Numbered from the stretch's first letter, positions 26,414 to 35,898 are shown. The stretch is 64,000 nt of DNA from Tractidigestivibacter sp050946515 (GCF_050946515.1 NZ_JBMNUX010000003.1:62001-126000); one strand, 5' to 3'. Numbers and translations are program-made. Notes: generated by a model from the sequence alone, not told the origin.

Positions 26414-27022
26414 CTACTCCTGCCTCTTCGTCATTGCGCCGACCTTGTCAGTCCAGGCCTTGGCGCTTTCCAGGTCGCCCTTGTTGGAATACTGCGCAGC
26501 AATCAGCATGGCCAGGTTAACTCGGTCGAGCCTGTTCTTCGAGGCTTCGTATTCCGCTGCCAGCTCGTCAATCTTGCTGGAGTCGCCCTCGCCGAGCGTC
26601 TCCCATGCAAGCGTGCAGCGCTTGGCCGTGGCGGCGTCGCCCGTTGCCTGAATTTCCTGCAGCATCTGCTTAGCGTCATCCTTGCGGTCCTGCTCGAGGT
26701 AAAAGTAAAACGCCCGCACCACGATGTCCGCGCGCTGCTTCTTTGATGTGTTTGCCGTCAGAAGCGTGTCGAGCACCCGCGAGCTATTCTCGACGTCGTT
26801 TGCGAACTGGTATGCATTGAAACGCATGTAATCTAGGTTGAACCTTGGGATGAAGAAGCGCGCCGTCTTGGTGTCGAGCGCCTCTAGCGCAGCCTCGAGG
26901 TCACGGCTCTCAATGGCCTTGGTATAGGCGTTAAGCACGTGGTTTTGAACCAAGTTCTGGATGATTAAATAAGCAACCTCGCTTATTACAACAATGAGAA
27001 TAACGATGATTACGGTGCTCAT
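26414..27022 (-). CDS. Small membrane-anchored helical-repeat (TPR-like) protein
   Basis: 202 aa, no family recognised with certainty. One N-terminal transmembrane helix (VIIVILIVVISEVAYLII) followed by a soluble alpha-helical region with TPR-like spacing (ESRDLEAALEALDTK, VVRAFYFYLEQDRKDDAKQML, NKGDLESAKAWTDKV). ATG 27022 with GGAGGAGCC upstream; a longer frame to 27076 lacks an RBS. Convergent with galM and divergent from a LacI gene. May scaffold a membrane complex; function unknown. Confidence 0.7.
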   Translation of the reverse strand: MSTVIIVILIVVISEVAYLIIQNLVQNHVLNAYTKAIESRDLEAALEALDTKTARFFIPRFNLDYMRFNAYQFANDVENSSRVLDTLLTANTSKKQRADIVVRAFYFYLEQDRKDDAKQMLQEIQATGDAATAKRCTLAWETLGEGDSSKIDELAAEYEASKNRLDRVNLAMLIAAQYSNKGDLESAKAWTDKVGAMTKRQE

Positions 27023-27171
27023 GGCTCCTCCGGATAATGCGCGAATGCAACGATTGCGTATATGCTCGAGCCACATTATACGAAGTTGTTATTCTTGAGA
27101 CCGGGCGTCCAAGCAGCCAAGCTGGGATAAGCTATCTGTAATGTTTGGCTGGTCGTGCAAGGAGGCTTTCG

Positions 27172-28197
27172 GTGGCGAAGGTCACGCTCAAGGACATCGC
27201 TCATGAGGTGGGCGTTTCTCCTACAACGGTCTCGCTCGTGCTGAACAACCGCTCTTGCCGCGTGTCCGATGAGAAGCGTCGCCAGATTAAGGAAACAGCG
27301 CGTCGAAAGCACTACATCCCCAACCAAATTGCGCGCAGCCTTGTGATGCAGCACTCCGAGACGTTTGGTCTTGTGGTGCCCAACATCGAGAGCCGGTACT
27401 TCTCGTCCATCGCCAAAAATATCGAGCTTCTGTGCCGGAAGCATGGCTACGTGCTGCTGATCACAAACTCTGAGGGGTCTGCCGAGAGCGACGCGGAGCT
27501 TGTTCGCCTGCTGGTCAACCGTGGCGTTGATGGCGTCTTCCTGATTGTCTCGGATGAGTTCGCTACTCAAAAAGACCTGGTCGACGTCCTTTCTCAGCTG
27601 CCCGTTCCCTACGTGATGGTTGACCGCTTCATTGAGGGTCTCGACTGCGATCGCGTACGCTTTGATAACGAGCTCGGCGGGTATCTCGCGACGAATTATC
27701 TGCTGGAGCATGGGCATCGGCGCATCGCGTGCATCATCAACCCCAACTCGAATACCGGCCGCGCACGCCTTGCCGGCTATAAGCGGGCTCTATTGAAGAG
27801 GGGCATTGCTCCTGACCCCGCTCTTGTTTTTGAGAGCGACTACTACATTCCCGATGCGTGGCGCGCCGCCGAGGGGCTCCTCGCCACTGATGCCACGGCT
27901 GCGTTTGCCAGCAGCGATAACATTGCGCTCGGTCTTTTGAAGCGCGCCTACGAGCATGGGCTCCGCGTGCCGGATGACCTCTCGGTAGTGAGCTATGACA
28001 ACAGCGCGGCCGACTCGCTCTTTGAGCCCGCGCTGACCTCAATCGAGCAGAACGTTCCGTCGATTTCCGAAGCTGCTGTCAAGCTGATGCTTGCTCGCAT
28101 CGAAGAGCAGGACGCCGGGGGAGAGGCTATTCCGGCGGTCGAGCGCGTTCTCGTTCCGCATCTGGTTGAGCAGGCGAGCGTCCGCACCCTTTCCTAG
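27172..28197 (+). CDS. LacI-family transcriptional regulator
   Basis: 341 aa. HTH/hinge LKDIAHEVGVSPTTVSLVLN (residues 5-24) and effector domain with YDNSAADSLFEPALTSIEQN. GTG 27172 has AAGGAGG 5 nt upstream and is preferred to a longer frame from 27145. Same strand as xfp, about 400 bp upstream of it, with a family B repeat in between. The perfect palindrome in the xfp promoter makes this protein or a global CcpA-like regulator the candidate controller. Confidence 0.87.
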   Translation: MAKVTLKDIAHEVGVSPTTVSLVLNNRSCRVSDEKRRQIKETARRKHYIPNQIARSLVMQHSETFGLVVPNIESRYFSSIAKNIELLCRKHGYVLLITNSEGSAESDAELVRLLVNRGVDGVFLIVSDEFATQKDLVDVLSQLPVPYVMVDRFIEGLDCDRVRFDNELGGYLATNYLLEHGHRRIACIINPNSNTGRARLAGYKRALLKRGIAPDPALVFESDYYIPDAWRAAEGLLATDATAAFASSDNIALGLLKRAYEHGLRVPDDLSVVSYDNSAADSLFEPALTSIEQNVPSISEAAVKLMLARIEEQDAGGEAIPAVERVLVPHLVEQASVRTLS

Positions 28198-28208
28198 CCC
28201 TTTCGCAA

Positions 28209-28436
28209 ACCTCCACGAACCGTCGTGTTTCTCGCCCGCCGCGGCGTTCAACGCTACGGTTCGTGGCGGTTTGAGCCTCAGGCTGGCAACACCTCCACGT
28301 TCCGTGGCGTACGCGTGCTTTTTGAGCGCCATTCGCTACGGTTCGTGGCGGTTTGCGTAAGTACGCGCCGACACCTCCACGTTCCGTTGTGTTGGCGTGC
28401 TCAGGGCGGCTCGAACGCTACGGTTCGTGGCGGTGT
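28209..28436 (+). repeat. Family B hairpin array, locus 1 (three units, 82-bp period)
   Basis: Units begin at 28209, 28291 and 28373. Each runs from ACCTCCACG(aa/tt)CCGT to ACGGTTCGTGGCGGT, so each can fold into a hairpin with ~14-bp outer arms and a variable centre. Successive units sit exactly 82 bp apart. Lies between a LacI gene and the xfp promoter. Same family as 38378, 40837 and 46744. Confidence 0.9.
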
Positions 28437-28521
28437 GTGGGGTGGTAGGTGCGTGGCGCTCGCGGCTATGCAACTCGGTGCAGAAGTGTAGAGAAATTAC
28501 TAAATAATGCACTAAATCCTC

Positions 28522-28550
28522 TTGAGTAAAACGTTTTACCAATCTATACT
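28522..28550 (+). promoter_or_regulatory. xfp promoter with LacI-type operator inside the spacer
   Basis: TTGAGT (-35, 28522-28527), 17-bp spacer, TATACT (-10, 28545-28550). The perfect 14-bp palindrome GTAAAACGTTTTAC occupies 28526-28539 in the spacer, the classical layout for steric repression by a LacI/CcpA-family protein. Confidence 0.8.
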
Positions 28551-28598
28551 GGCGGCAGCGTCAAACGAGAGATGACTTTTTACAGAAAGGATGTCCTC

Positions 28599-31103
28599 AT
28601 GGCACAACCCACGCTTGGCACGCCCTGGAAGAAGCTCAACACGCCGGTGAGTGAAGACGAGGTGGCGTGGCTCGACCGTTACTGGCGCTGCGCGAACTAC
28701 CTATCCGTTGGTCAGATCTACCTGCGTTCCAACCCGCTGATGCGCCCTGACTTCAAGAACGTAGACGGACCTGACGGCTTCACGCGCGAGGACGTCAAGC
28801 ACCGCCTGGTTGGCCACTGGGGGACCACGCCGGGCATCAACTTCCTGTTTGCACATGTCAACCGCCTTATTCGCGATCATAACCAGAATGCGATCTTCCT
28901 AATGGGTCCCGGCCATGGCGGACCGGCCGGCACGGCGCAGAGCCTGCTCGACGGCACGTATCGCGAGATTCGCCCTGACATCACCGATGACGAGGCCGGT
29001 CTCCAGAAGTTCTTCCGCCAGTTCTCCTACCCCGGCGGCATCCCCAGCCACTATGCGCCCGAGACCCCCGGCTCCATCCACGAGGGCGGCGAGCTTGGCT
29101 ACGTGCTCTCCCACGCGTACGGCGCAGTTCTCGACAACCCGAGCCTTCTCGCGGTGGCCGTCGTAGGCGACGGCGAGGCCGAGACCGGCCCTCTTGCCAC
29201 GAGCTGGCAGACCAACAAGTTCATGGACCCGCTGACAGACGGCATCGTGCTGCCCATCCTGCACCTGAACGGCTATAAGATCGCCAACCCCACGATTCTT
29301 GCGCGCATCTCCGACGGCGAGCGCGACGAGTTCTTCCGCGGCATGGGCTACCATCCCTACAACTTCGTGGCCGGCTTCGACGACGAGGACCACGCCTCCA
29401 TCCACCGTCGCTTCGCGGCGCTTCTCGAGGCCGTCTTCGACGAGATTTGCGCCATCAAGCAGCGCGCGGCCGCAGGCGACGCCTCGCGCCCGTTCTACCC
29501 GATGATCATCTTCCGCACGCCCAAGGGCTGGACCTGACCGAAGGAGATAGACGGCAAGAAGACCGAGGGCTCTTGGCGCGCTCACCAGGTGCCGCTGGCC
29601 TCAGCGCGCGACACCGAGGCCCACTTCCAGATTCTCGAGGGCTGGCTTGAGTCCTACGAACCCGAGAAGCTCTTTGACGAGAAGGGCGCCATCCGTCCGG
29701 AGGTCACCGAGTACATGCCCGCAGGAGACTTGCGTCTGGGCGCCAACCCTAATGCCAACGGCGGTCGCATTCGCGAGAAGCTCGAGATGCCGGACGTGCG
29801 ACCCTACGAGGTGGACGTTGCCCACAAGGGTCACGGCTTTGGCGCCACGGAGGCCACGCGCGTGCTGGGCAACTATACGGCTGAGCTCATCAACGCCAAT
29901 CGCGACAAGTTCCGCATCTTCGGTCCCGACGAGACGGCTTCGAACCGTCTACAGCCGAGCTACCAAGTGACGGACAAGCAGTGGTTCGGCGGCGGTGTCA
30001 ACGACGACCCTGCCAACGACGAGCACCTCGCGCCTGTGGGCAACGTGATCGAGCAGCTCTCCGAGCATCAGTGCGAGGGGCTTCTCGAGGGCTACCTGCT
30101 TACCGGTCGATATGGCCTGTGGTCCAGCTACGAGAGCTTCGTGCACATCGTTGACTCCATGGTCAACCAGCACTGCAAGTGGCTCGAGGCGACGGTGCGT
30201 CACATTCCCTGGAGAAAGCCCATCTCCGGTCTCAACATGCTGCTCTCCAGCCACGTCTGGCGCCAGGACCACAACGGCTTCTCGCACCAGGACCCGGGTT
30301 TCGTGGACGTGCTGCTCAACAAGAGCTTCAACAACGACCACGTGGTGAATATCTACTACCCGGTCGACGCAAACATGCTTTTGGCGGTCGCTGAGCGCGC
30401 ATATGCATCTACCAACTGCGTGAATGCAATCTTCGCCGGCAAGCAGCCCGCGCCCACGTGGCTCACGCTGGATGAGGCCCGCGAGGAGCTTGCCGCTGGC
30501 GCCGCGGAGTGGAAGTGGGCTTCCAATACCGCCGAGGGCGAGGAGCCTGACATCGTTCTGGGCTGCTGCGGCGACGTCCCCACGCAGGAGACCATGGCCG
30601 CGCTTGAGCTGCTTGACAAGCTGGGCATCAAGTGCCGTCTTGTGAACGTGGTCGAGCTGCTCAAGATCCAGAACGCCTCCGAGAACGACCAGGCGCTCTC
30701 CGATGAGCAGTTTGTGCAGCTCTTCACGGCTGACAAGCCCGTCCTCTTTGCGTTCCATGCCTATCCCGGCACGGTGCGCCGCCTCATCTGGGACCGCCCG
30801 AACCACGACAACTTCCACGTTCACGGTTACCAGGAGCAGGGCTCCACGACCACGCCCTACGACATGCTGCGCCTGAACGACATGGACCGTTGGGCGCTCG
30901 CTGCCGACGCGCTGCGAATCCTCGACGCCGACAAGTGGGCCGACCAGATCGCCGAGTGGGAGCAGTTCCGCCAGGACGCCTTCCAGTTTGCCGTTGACAA
31001 CGGCTACGACCACCCGGCCTTCACCGACTGGAAGTGGCATGACGCCTCCGATGCTGGCGAGCACCTTTCCGCCACCAAGATGACCGGCGGTGACAACGAG
31101 TAG
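28599..31103 (+). pseudogene. xfp: Xylulose-5-phosphate/fructose-6-phosphate phosphoketolase interrupted by one in-frame TGA
   Basis: Thiamine-diphosphate enzyme making acetyl-phosphate from xylulose-5-P (and fructose-6-P), key step of the phosphoketolase pathway. Reading from ATG 28599 (AGAAAGG 8 nt upstream) the 834-codon frame is complete except for TGA at 29535-29537. Both halves are well conserved: MGPGHGGPAGTAQSLLDGTY, GDGEAETGPLATSWQTNKF before the stop; GPDETASNRLQPSYQVTDKQ and HDNFHVHGYQEQGSTTTPYD after it. The stop falls in KGWT*PKEIDGKKTEGSW, where phosphoketolases usually have Gly (KGWTGPK), so GGA to TGA is the simplest change. There is no frameshift. Might be a true nonsense mutation, an assembly error, or a read-through gene; the rest of the gene shows no decay. 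Confidence 0.9.
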
Positions 31104-31134
31104 CTGGGCGACGCCGCTTTTTGCCCTCCCCCTC

Positions 31135-31170
31135 ATCCCCCGCGCCAGCATGCTGGAGCGGGGGATTTCT
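31135..31170 (+). terminator. Terminator after xfp
   Basis: ATCCCCCGC (31135-31143) pairs perfectly with GCGGGGGAT (31158-31166), followed by TTCT. Lies 31 nt after the xfp stop. Confidence 0.8.
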
Positions 31171-31212
31171 ATGCCTCGATGCTAGGCTGTTGCAAGTTGT
31201 TCGGTGCCTGGT

Positions 31213-31372
31213 TGCAGTTCAGCAAGTTATGTATAGGTCAGGACGCCTGCTCGGCGCGCCCCGGTCCCTTCGCGCCTGTTTCGGAAAGGCTCCAACTGGG
31301 CTTTTGCTCTTGGCATGCGGCTCGGACAGCTTGCCATAACGAGACAATCCATACATAACTTGCTGAACTGCA
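31213..31372. repeat. Perfect 22-bp inverted repeat flanking a 116-bp segment upstream of azlC
   Basis: The 22 bases at 31213-31234 (containing TTCAGCAAGTTATGTAT) are the exact reverse complement of 31351-31372 (ATACATAACTTGCTGAA...). The 116 bp between them hold no ORF or obvious promoter. The arm core AGCAAGTTATG faintly resembles family A units. Could be a miniature element, an invertible segment or a long-range hairpin in the azlC leader. The remainder of 31171-31525 shows no gene. Confidence 0.85.
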
Positions 31373-31525
31373 CCCTTTGGCGCCAAACCTTGCACGATGA
31401 GGCGCGCGACTGTGATTTTTGGCCCCTCTGGTCCTTTTTATCGCTAGCTATCCAATGCTTTGCTACCATTTCCTCCAGTTGCGCCCCATTGTGGCGCGTC
31501 TTCCAACCCTCGAAAGGCTTTTTCT

Positions 31526-32341
31526 GTGTCCGACTCTCGCTCTTCCGCGCCTTCACGCGGCTCATCACTTGCAGCACTCAAAGCGTGCTTTCCCCAAGCC
31601 CTGCCGGTTATGGCAGGCTACGTGTTTCTTGGCATCACCTACGGGTTGCTGATGGTTCGCGCTGGCTTTCCTGCTTGGCTGCCTATCGTGACGGCGCTTC
31701 TCATCTATACCGGTAGCCTGGAGTTTCTGCTGGTACAGATTTTGCAGTCTCCCGTCAACCTGCTTTCTACCTTCGTGACGGCCATCATGGTCGGCGCTCG
31801 CCACATCTTCTATGGCATCTCGATGCTCACGCGCTATCGCGGTCGCGGCTGGAAGACGCCGTACCTGATCTTTTCGACCTCTGACGAGACCTTTGCCGTC
31901 AACTACTCTGCCAAGATTCCCGACGGTATCGACGAGGGCTGGTTCTATTGGTGGGTCTCGCTGCTCGACCAGATGTTTTGGGTTGTGGGCTCCGCGCTGG
32001 GCGCGCTCTTTGGCTCGCTCATCACCTTCGACACTACAGGGCTTGAGTTCGTGATGACCACGATGTTCGCCGTGATCTTCTTCGAGCAGTGGCGCAAGGA
32101 CAGCGAGGCAGCAGGAGGGGAGGGACTGGGCCTTGCACATGCGCTTCGCTGCCATGCAGCCGAGCTCATCGGCCTTGGCTGCTCTTTGCTGTGCCTGCTG
32201 GTCTTTGGTCCCGACTCGTTCATCGTGCCGTCGATGATCTGCATGCTGGTGCTTCTTCTTGTCTTTAGGAAGCGGATTTCGGTCTGGATGCCTTCGGGAG
32301 AGAAGCCCTCGACGGTCGAGATGGGCGGCGATGAGCAATGA
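31526..32341 (+). CDS. azlC: AzlC family branched-chain amino acid exporter subunit
   Basis: 271 aa multi-spanning membrane protein. AzlC signature region: GYVFLGITYGLLMVRAGFP, IYTGSLEFLLVQIL, AIMVGARHIFYGISML and ADESFAV-like SDETFAVN. With AzlD it forms a branched-chain amino acid (and analogue) exporter. GTG 31526 has GAAAGG 8 nt upstream; the frame extends further up to 31460 without a usable RBS. Stop overlaps the azlD ATG. Confidence 0.9.
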   Translation: MSDSRSSAPSRGSSLAALKACFPQALPVMAGYVFLGITYGLLMVRAGFPAWLPIVTALLIYTGSLEFLLVQILQSPVNLLSTFVTAIMVGARHIFYGISMLTRYRGRGWKTPYLIFSTSDETFAVNYSAKIPDGIDEGWFYWWVSLLDQMFWVVGSALGALFGSLITFDTTGLEFVMTTMFAVIFFEQWRKDSEAAGGEGLGLAHALRCHAAELIGLGCSLLCLLVFGPDSFIVPSMICMLVLLLVFRKRISVWMPSGEKPSTVEMGGDEQ

Positions 32342-32679
32342 CGCCCATGAGCTCAACCGAGATTGCCCTGACGTTGGGCGTCGCCCTCTTGGGCACCGTG
32401 CTTACCCGCTTTTTGCCCTATGTGCTCGTGCCCTCTGGCAAAAAGACCCCGCAGACGATCACCTACCTTGGTCGCGTGCTCGCGCCCGCGGTGTTTGGCC
32501 TGCTTGTCGTGTATTGCCTACGAACCGTGAGCCCAACCAGTGGGACCCATGGCATACCTGAGGCTATATCACTCTTCCTCGTGTGGCTGACCTATCGTTG
32601 GAGGCGCAGCATGATGGGCTCGATGATTGTAGGTACCGCCGTCTATATGTTGCTCGTCCGGTTGGTGTTCGTCGCGTAG
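32338..32679 (+). CDS. azlD: AzlD family branched-chain amino acid transport protein
   Basis: 113 aa, about three to four hydrophobic helices (ALTLGVALLGTVLTRFLPYV, VFGLLVVYCL, IVGTAVYMLLVRLVFV). Small partner of AzlC. ATG 32338 overlaps the azlC stop by 4 nt (ATGA), so the two are coupled. Contains the family's early TRFLP motif. Confidence 0.9.
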   Translation: MTPMSSTEIALTLGVALLGTVLTRFLPYVLVPSGKKTPQTITYLGRVLAPAVFGLLVVYCLRTVSPTSGTHGIPEAISLFLVWLTYRWRRSMMGSMIVGTAVYMLLVRLVFVA

Positions 32680-33139
32680 GGGGGGAGTCCTCTATCGCAG
32701 TCACGCTGTGCTGTGGAGCGGCAGGCTTTTCTGGTCTGCGTCTGAAAAACATTACAAAGCAAACGGTACGACATGCCGCTGGGAGCGTCAAAATTTTTTC
32801 ATGCAGAGCCCATTTTGTTTTTCTGCTGATAGATGCCATTCGAAAGCTTGCACTAACATCAATTCATTGAGCAATCAGCGACGAAGACATGCATTAGGTT
32901 GCTGTAATCTCCAAGTCATGATTGAGCCAATTCCAGCAAATCAGCACCTCAGAGGTGCTGCAGCCTGCCCGTTGTGTGGCAAAAAAAGTCTATAAATCTA
33001 TCCGCTGCAAGAAAATCTAAGTGCTGCAGTGATAGAGTGACCCTTAGGTTTCTTTCAATTCTTTGAACACTGTACCAACAATTTTGGAGACATTGATAAA
33101 ACCTGAATTTCTTGATCGTTTGCGATCGAAGGGGGCTTC
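32680..33139 (+). other. Long AT-richer leader upstream of the adhesin gene
   Basis: 460 bp without a convincing gene. Visible: the palindrome CAGCACCTCAGAGGTGCTG at 32942-32960, a GATCGTTTGCGATC inverted repeat at about 33113-33127 next to the adhesin RBS, and A/T-rich promoter-like stretches (for example TCTATAAATC near 32991). The length and composition suggest a regulated 5' region for the surface protein. No known riboswitch recognised. Confidence 0.4.
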
Positions 33140-35710
33140 ATGAGTATTTCGGCAGTATCGACCAGATGGCAGGGAAGGGAGGCTTTCGGTCGCTTCCTTC
33201 TCGGCTTCCTCATGGTTGCCTTCGCGGTGCTTCTGACGCTTGGCATCGCTCCTGCGACCGCGCTGGCTGAAGACGTTTCGAGCACGTACGTGACGGACAT
33301 CACTGCAGACAGGGAAACTGCCAACAACTGGGGCAGAGTGACGTACACGGTGAACTATGACGCCACGGGCAAGGACGACATCCAGCCCGGCGACGTAATC
33401 TCCGCATCGTGGCCTACTAGTGGTGACGTCTATCTCGTGGGTCCAACCGAAAGTACGCTCGACATCGTCCTTACAGATAGGACTGTCCTTGATTCTTCGG
33501 ATCCCCACGATGAGAACAATCACCCGATTGTTGGTCAGGTCGTCATTTCGTCCAGCGGGATGACCGCCACGTTCGACGAGAACGTCAGCAAGTACTACAA
33601 CGTGAAGGGCACCGTTACCTTTACCGTGCAGGCGCGCAACACGACGGAGGAGGACCAAAATGTTACGGTCACCTCTGGCGACAAGACGTCGACGGTCACG
33701 GTCAAGCCGAGCGATGGGTCGACTGGCGTCGGCTTCGCAGAGAAGTACGCATCGTGGGAAACCGATGTGACCGGCGGGGAGGATCCCGAGCACGACAACA
33801 ACAGTGACTACGACCACGTCTACTGGTCCATCCGCGTGAACCATACCTATGCCTCGAACAACACGGGTACCGTCGTCATCGACGACACCCTGGAGGATGG
33901 GCAGACGTTCGACAGCCTCACGTGCGCCATGGTCTATTGGCAAGACGACAGCGGCACCGAGATCTGGGGCAACTCCGTTTTTGGGGATGCCAATGTTAGA
34001 GACTGGATTGTGAACGTTCTGGGCGGCACCGTCACGACAAGTGACAGCAACATCCACATTGAGATTCCGGCGTCCAGCCTCAACTCATATCCCGGAACCG
34101 CGGCAACCCTTACCGGCAAGCCCGTCTGCGTGATGTTCCGCTTTAGGACCAACCTCGCATCTCATACTGCGGACGAGTGGAAGCTTAACGATGCCTTGGT
34201 GACGCACCAGGACACTACGATGAGCGAGCCCGTAACAGATACCGCCCACTCCTCGATCCAGGTCCCCAACAACTCCTCAACCGCCACAGGCGTCACGCCC
34301 GGCACCCTTCAGATCACCAAGACCGTCGGCGACTCGGATACCCCGCTGAGTGGCGTGTCTTTCAAGGTCTACAAGCTGGATGACGACGGAAACGTTGTCA
34401 GCGGCTGGTACAACGGAGCTGACTACGCTACCGTCACCACCGCCGACGGTGGCATCGGAAAGATCACCGGTCTCAGGGACGGCACATACCGCGTCGTCGA
34501 GGACGACGGGCCCAGCTGGGTGGTCATCGACAAGGACACCGAGCACGACGTGACGCTCACGACCACCGCTGGCGGCAATGTCGACGTGAACGATGAAGTC
34601 CAGACCACGAACATCACTGCCAATAAGGCTTGGAGTGGCGACGCGTCAGGTGAAACGCACCCCACGATATACTTCCAGCTCTATCGCTACACCGGCGACG
34701 ACGCATCGCAAGCGACCGCCGTCTCGGGCAGCATCAAGGAGCTCCCGAATGGCACGACGAGCGTGACCTGGGAGAACATGCCAGCTTATGATGACAGCGG
34801 CAACGAGTATACCTATGTCTTCAAGGAGGTTGACGCCGACGGCAACGTGACCGTTCCCACTGGCTACACCTCCGACCAGCCTGAAAACGGCACTGCAGCT
34901 GGCGGCACCATCACTAACACGCGTAAGACCACCTCCGTCTCGATCACCAAGACCTGGAGCGACGGCGACGACCAGGACGGCCTGCGCCCCTCCGCCGAGG
35001 ACTTCGCGGGCATGGTGCACCTCTACAAGACGGTCGGCGGCGAGACCTCCGAGGTCGAGGGCGCCGAGGCCGCGGTGACCGACAACGGCGACGGCACCTA
35101 CGCCGTCTCCTTCGCCAACCTGCCCCAGTACGAGGCGGGCTCCGAGGTCGCCTACACGGTCACCGAGGACTCCGTCGAGGGCTACTCCTCCGACCAGCCC
35201 GAGGGCGGCGTCTCCGCGGGCGGCACCATCACCAACACCCACACGCCCGGCACCACCTCCGTCTCGATCACCAAGACCTGGAGCGACGGCGACGACCAGG
35301 ACGGCCTGCGCCCCTCCGCCGAGGACTTCGCGGGCTGGGTCGAACTCTTTGCCAACGGCGAGCAGGTTTCCGACGCTAAGGCTGAAGTTATCGACAACGG
35401 CGACGGCACCTATACGGTTACTTTCGCCAACCTGCCCGAGAAGGCGGACGGCCAGACGATTGACTACACCGTTAGGGAGACCATCCCCGATGGTGCCGGC
35501 TATGAGGCTGACAATACCGAGGTCGCTGATGGTGGCAACATCACCAACACCCACACTCCCAGCACTGAGGTGCCACCCAGCCAGCCGAAGACCGGTGGCA
35601 AAGAGGCCGTGCCTGACACCGGTGATAGCACGACCGCCCTTTGGGCTCTCGTTATGCTTTCGGGTCTCTGCATCGTTGGCGGCCTGAGGAAGCGCATCGG
35701 CGACAGGTAG
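33140..35710 (+). CDS. LPxTG-type cell-wall-anchored adhesin with CnaB repeats
   Basis: 856 aa surface protein. N-terminal signal peptide (hydrophobic FLMVAFAVLLTLGIAP, cleavage near ALA-ED at ~44). Then a collagen-adhesin-like ligand-binding region (~45-385) with DITADRETANNWGRVTYTVN and VTFTVQARNTTEED. Four CnaB/SpaA-type domains follow at about 387-485, 490-595, 597-704 and 705-815, the kind often stabilised by Lys-Asn isopeptide bonds. The C-terminus has sorting motif VPDTG (from residue 824), a hydrophobic helix and RKRIGDR tail. The third and fourth CnaB domains start with an identical 83-bp block. Attached by a class of sortase not encoded here. Confidence 0.9.
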   Translation: MSISAVSTRWQGREAFGRFLLGFLMVAFAVLLTLGIAPATALAEDVSSTYVTDITADRETANNWGRVTYTVNYDATGKDDIQPGDVISASWPTSGDVYLVGPTESTLDIVLTDRTVLDSSDPHDENNHPIVGQVVISSSGMTATFDENVSKYYNVKGTVTFTVQARNTTEEDQNVTVTSGDKTSTVTVKPSDGSTGVGFAEKYASWETDVTGGEDPEHDNNSDYDHVYWSIRVNHTYASNNTGTVVIDDTLEDGQTFDSLTCAMVYWQDDSGTEIWGNSVFGDANVRDWIVNVLGGTVTTSDSNIHIEIPASSLNSYPGTAATLTGKPVCVMFRFRTNLASHTADEWKLNDALVTHQDTTMSEPVTDTAHSSIQVPNNSSTATGVTPGTLQITKTVGDSDTPLSGVSFKVYKLDDDGNVVSGWYNGADYATVTTADGGIGKITGLRDGTYRVVEDDGPSWVVIDKDTEHDVTLTTTAGGNVDVNDEVQTTNITANKAWSGDASGETHPTIYFQLYRYTGDDASQATAVSGSIKELPNGTTSVTWENMPAYDDSGNEYTYVFKEVDADGNVTVPTGYTSDQPENGTAAGGTITNTRKTTSVSITKTWSDGDDQDGLRPSAEDFAGMVHLYKTVGGETSEVEGAEAAVTDNGDGTYAVSFANLPQYEAGSEVAYTVTEDSVEGYSSDQPEGGVSAGGTITNTHTPGTTSVSITKTWSDGDDQDGLRPSAEDFAGWVELFANGEQVSDAKAEVIDNGDGTYTVTFANLPEKADGQTIDYTVRETIPDGAGYEADNTEVADGGNITNTHTPSTEVPPSQPKTGGKEAVPDTGDSTTALWALVMLSGLCIVGGLRKRIGDR
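34928..35334 (+). repeat. Intragenic duplication: 83 bp identical at 324-bp spacing in the adhesin gene
   Basis: 34928-35010 and 35252-35334 are identical at base level (encoding TSVSITKTWSDGDDQDGLRP and following residues). The 324-bp (108-codon) period equals one CnaB domain. Codons here are almost all C/G-ending, unlike the more mixed codons in the N-terminal part. Confidence 0.85.
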
Positions 35711-35734
35711 TAAATCTCGTTTAGCGTCATGGCA

Positions 35735-35765
35735 GGGGCGTCCCGATGGGGCGCCCCTTTCTTTT
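35735..35765 (+). terminator. Terminator after adhesin gene
   Basis: GGGGCG (35735-35740) and CGCCCC (35752-35757) form the stem, extended by C/G pairs, followed by TTTCTTTTT. Confidence 0.88.
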
Positions 35766-35898
35766 TCGCGAAGGGGGTTCCAGCAAAGCGTTGTCCTTTC
35801 TCGTTCGTTAGGGGCATGTTTGCGTTTGCGTTCATCGTGGGTAGCGGTAGGCTTTTGCAGAAGCTTGCAACTTTGAGAAAGTGACGGGGAAGGAGACC

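Noticed and set aside
29535..29537. TGA in xfp as selenocysteine
   Set aside because: Phosphoketolase has no Sec/Cys role at this position; Gly is usual, and no SECIS-like hairpin stands out just downstream.
29589..31103. Second half of xfp as an independent gene from GTG 29589
   Set aside because: No RBS near 29589 and the conserved frame continues without a break from the TGA; the coding sequence between 29538 and 29588 is also conserved phosphoketolase.
31235..31350. Insertion sequence between the 22-bp inverted repeats
   Set aside because: The enclosed 116 bp is far too short for a transposase and no flanking target duplication is obvious.
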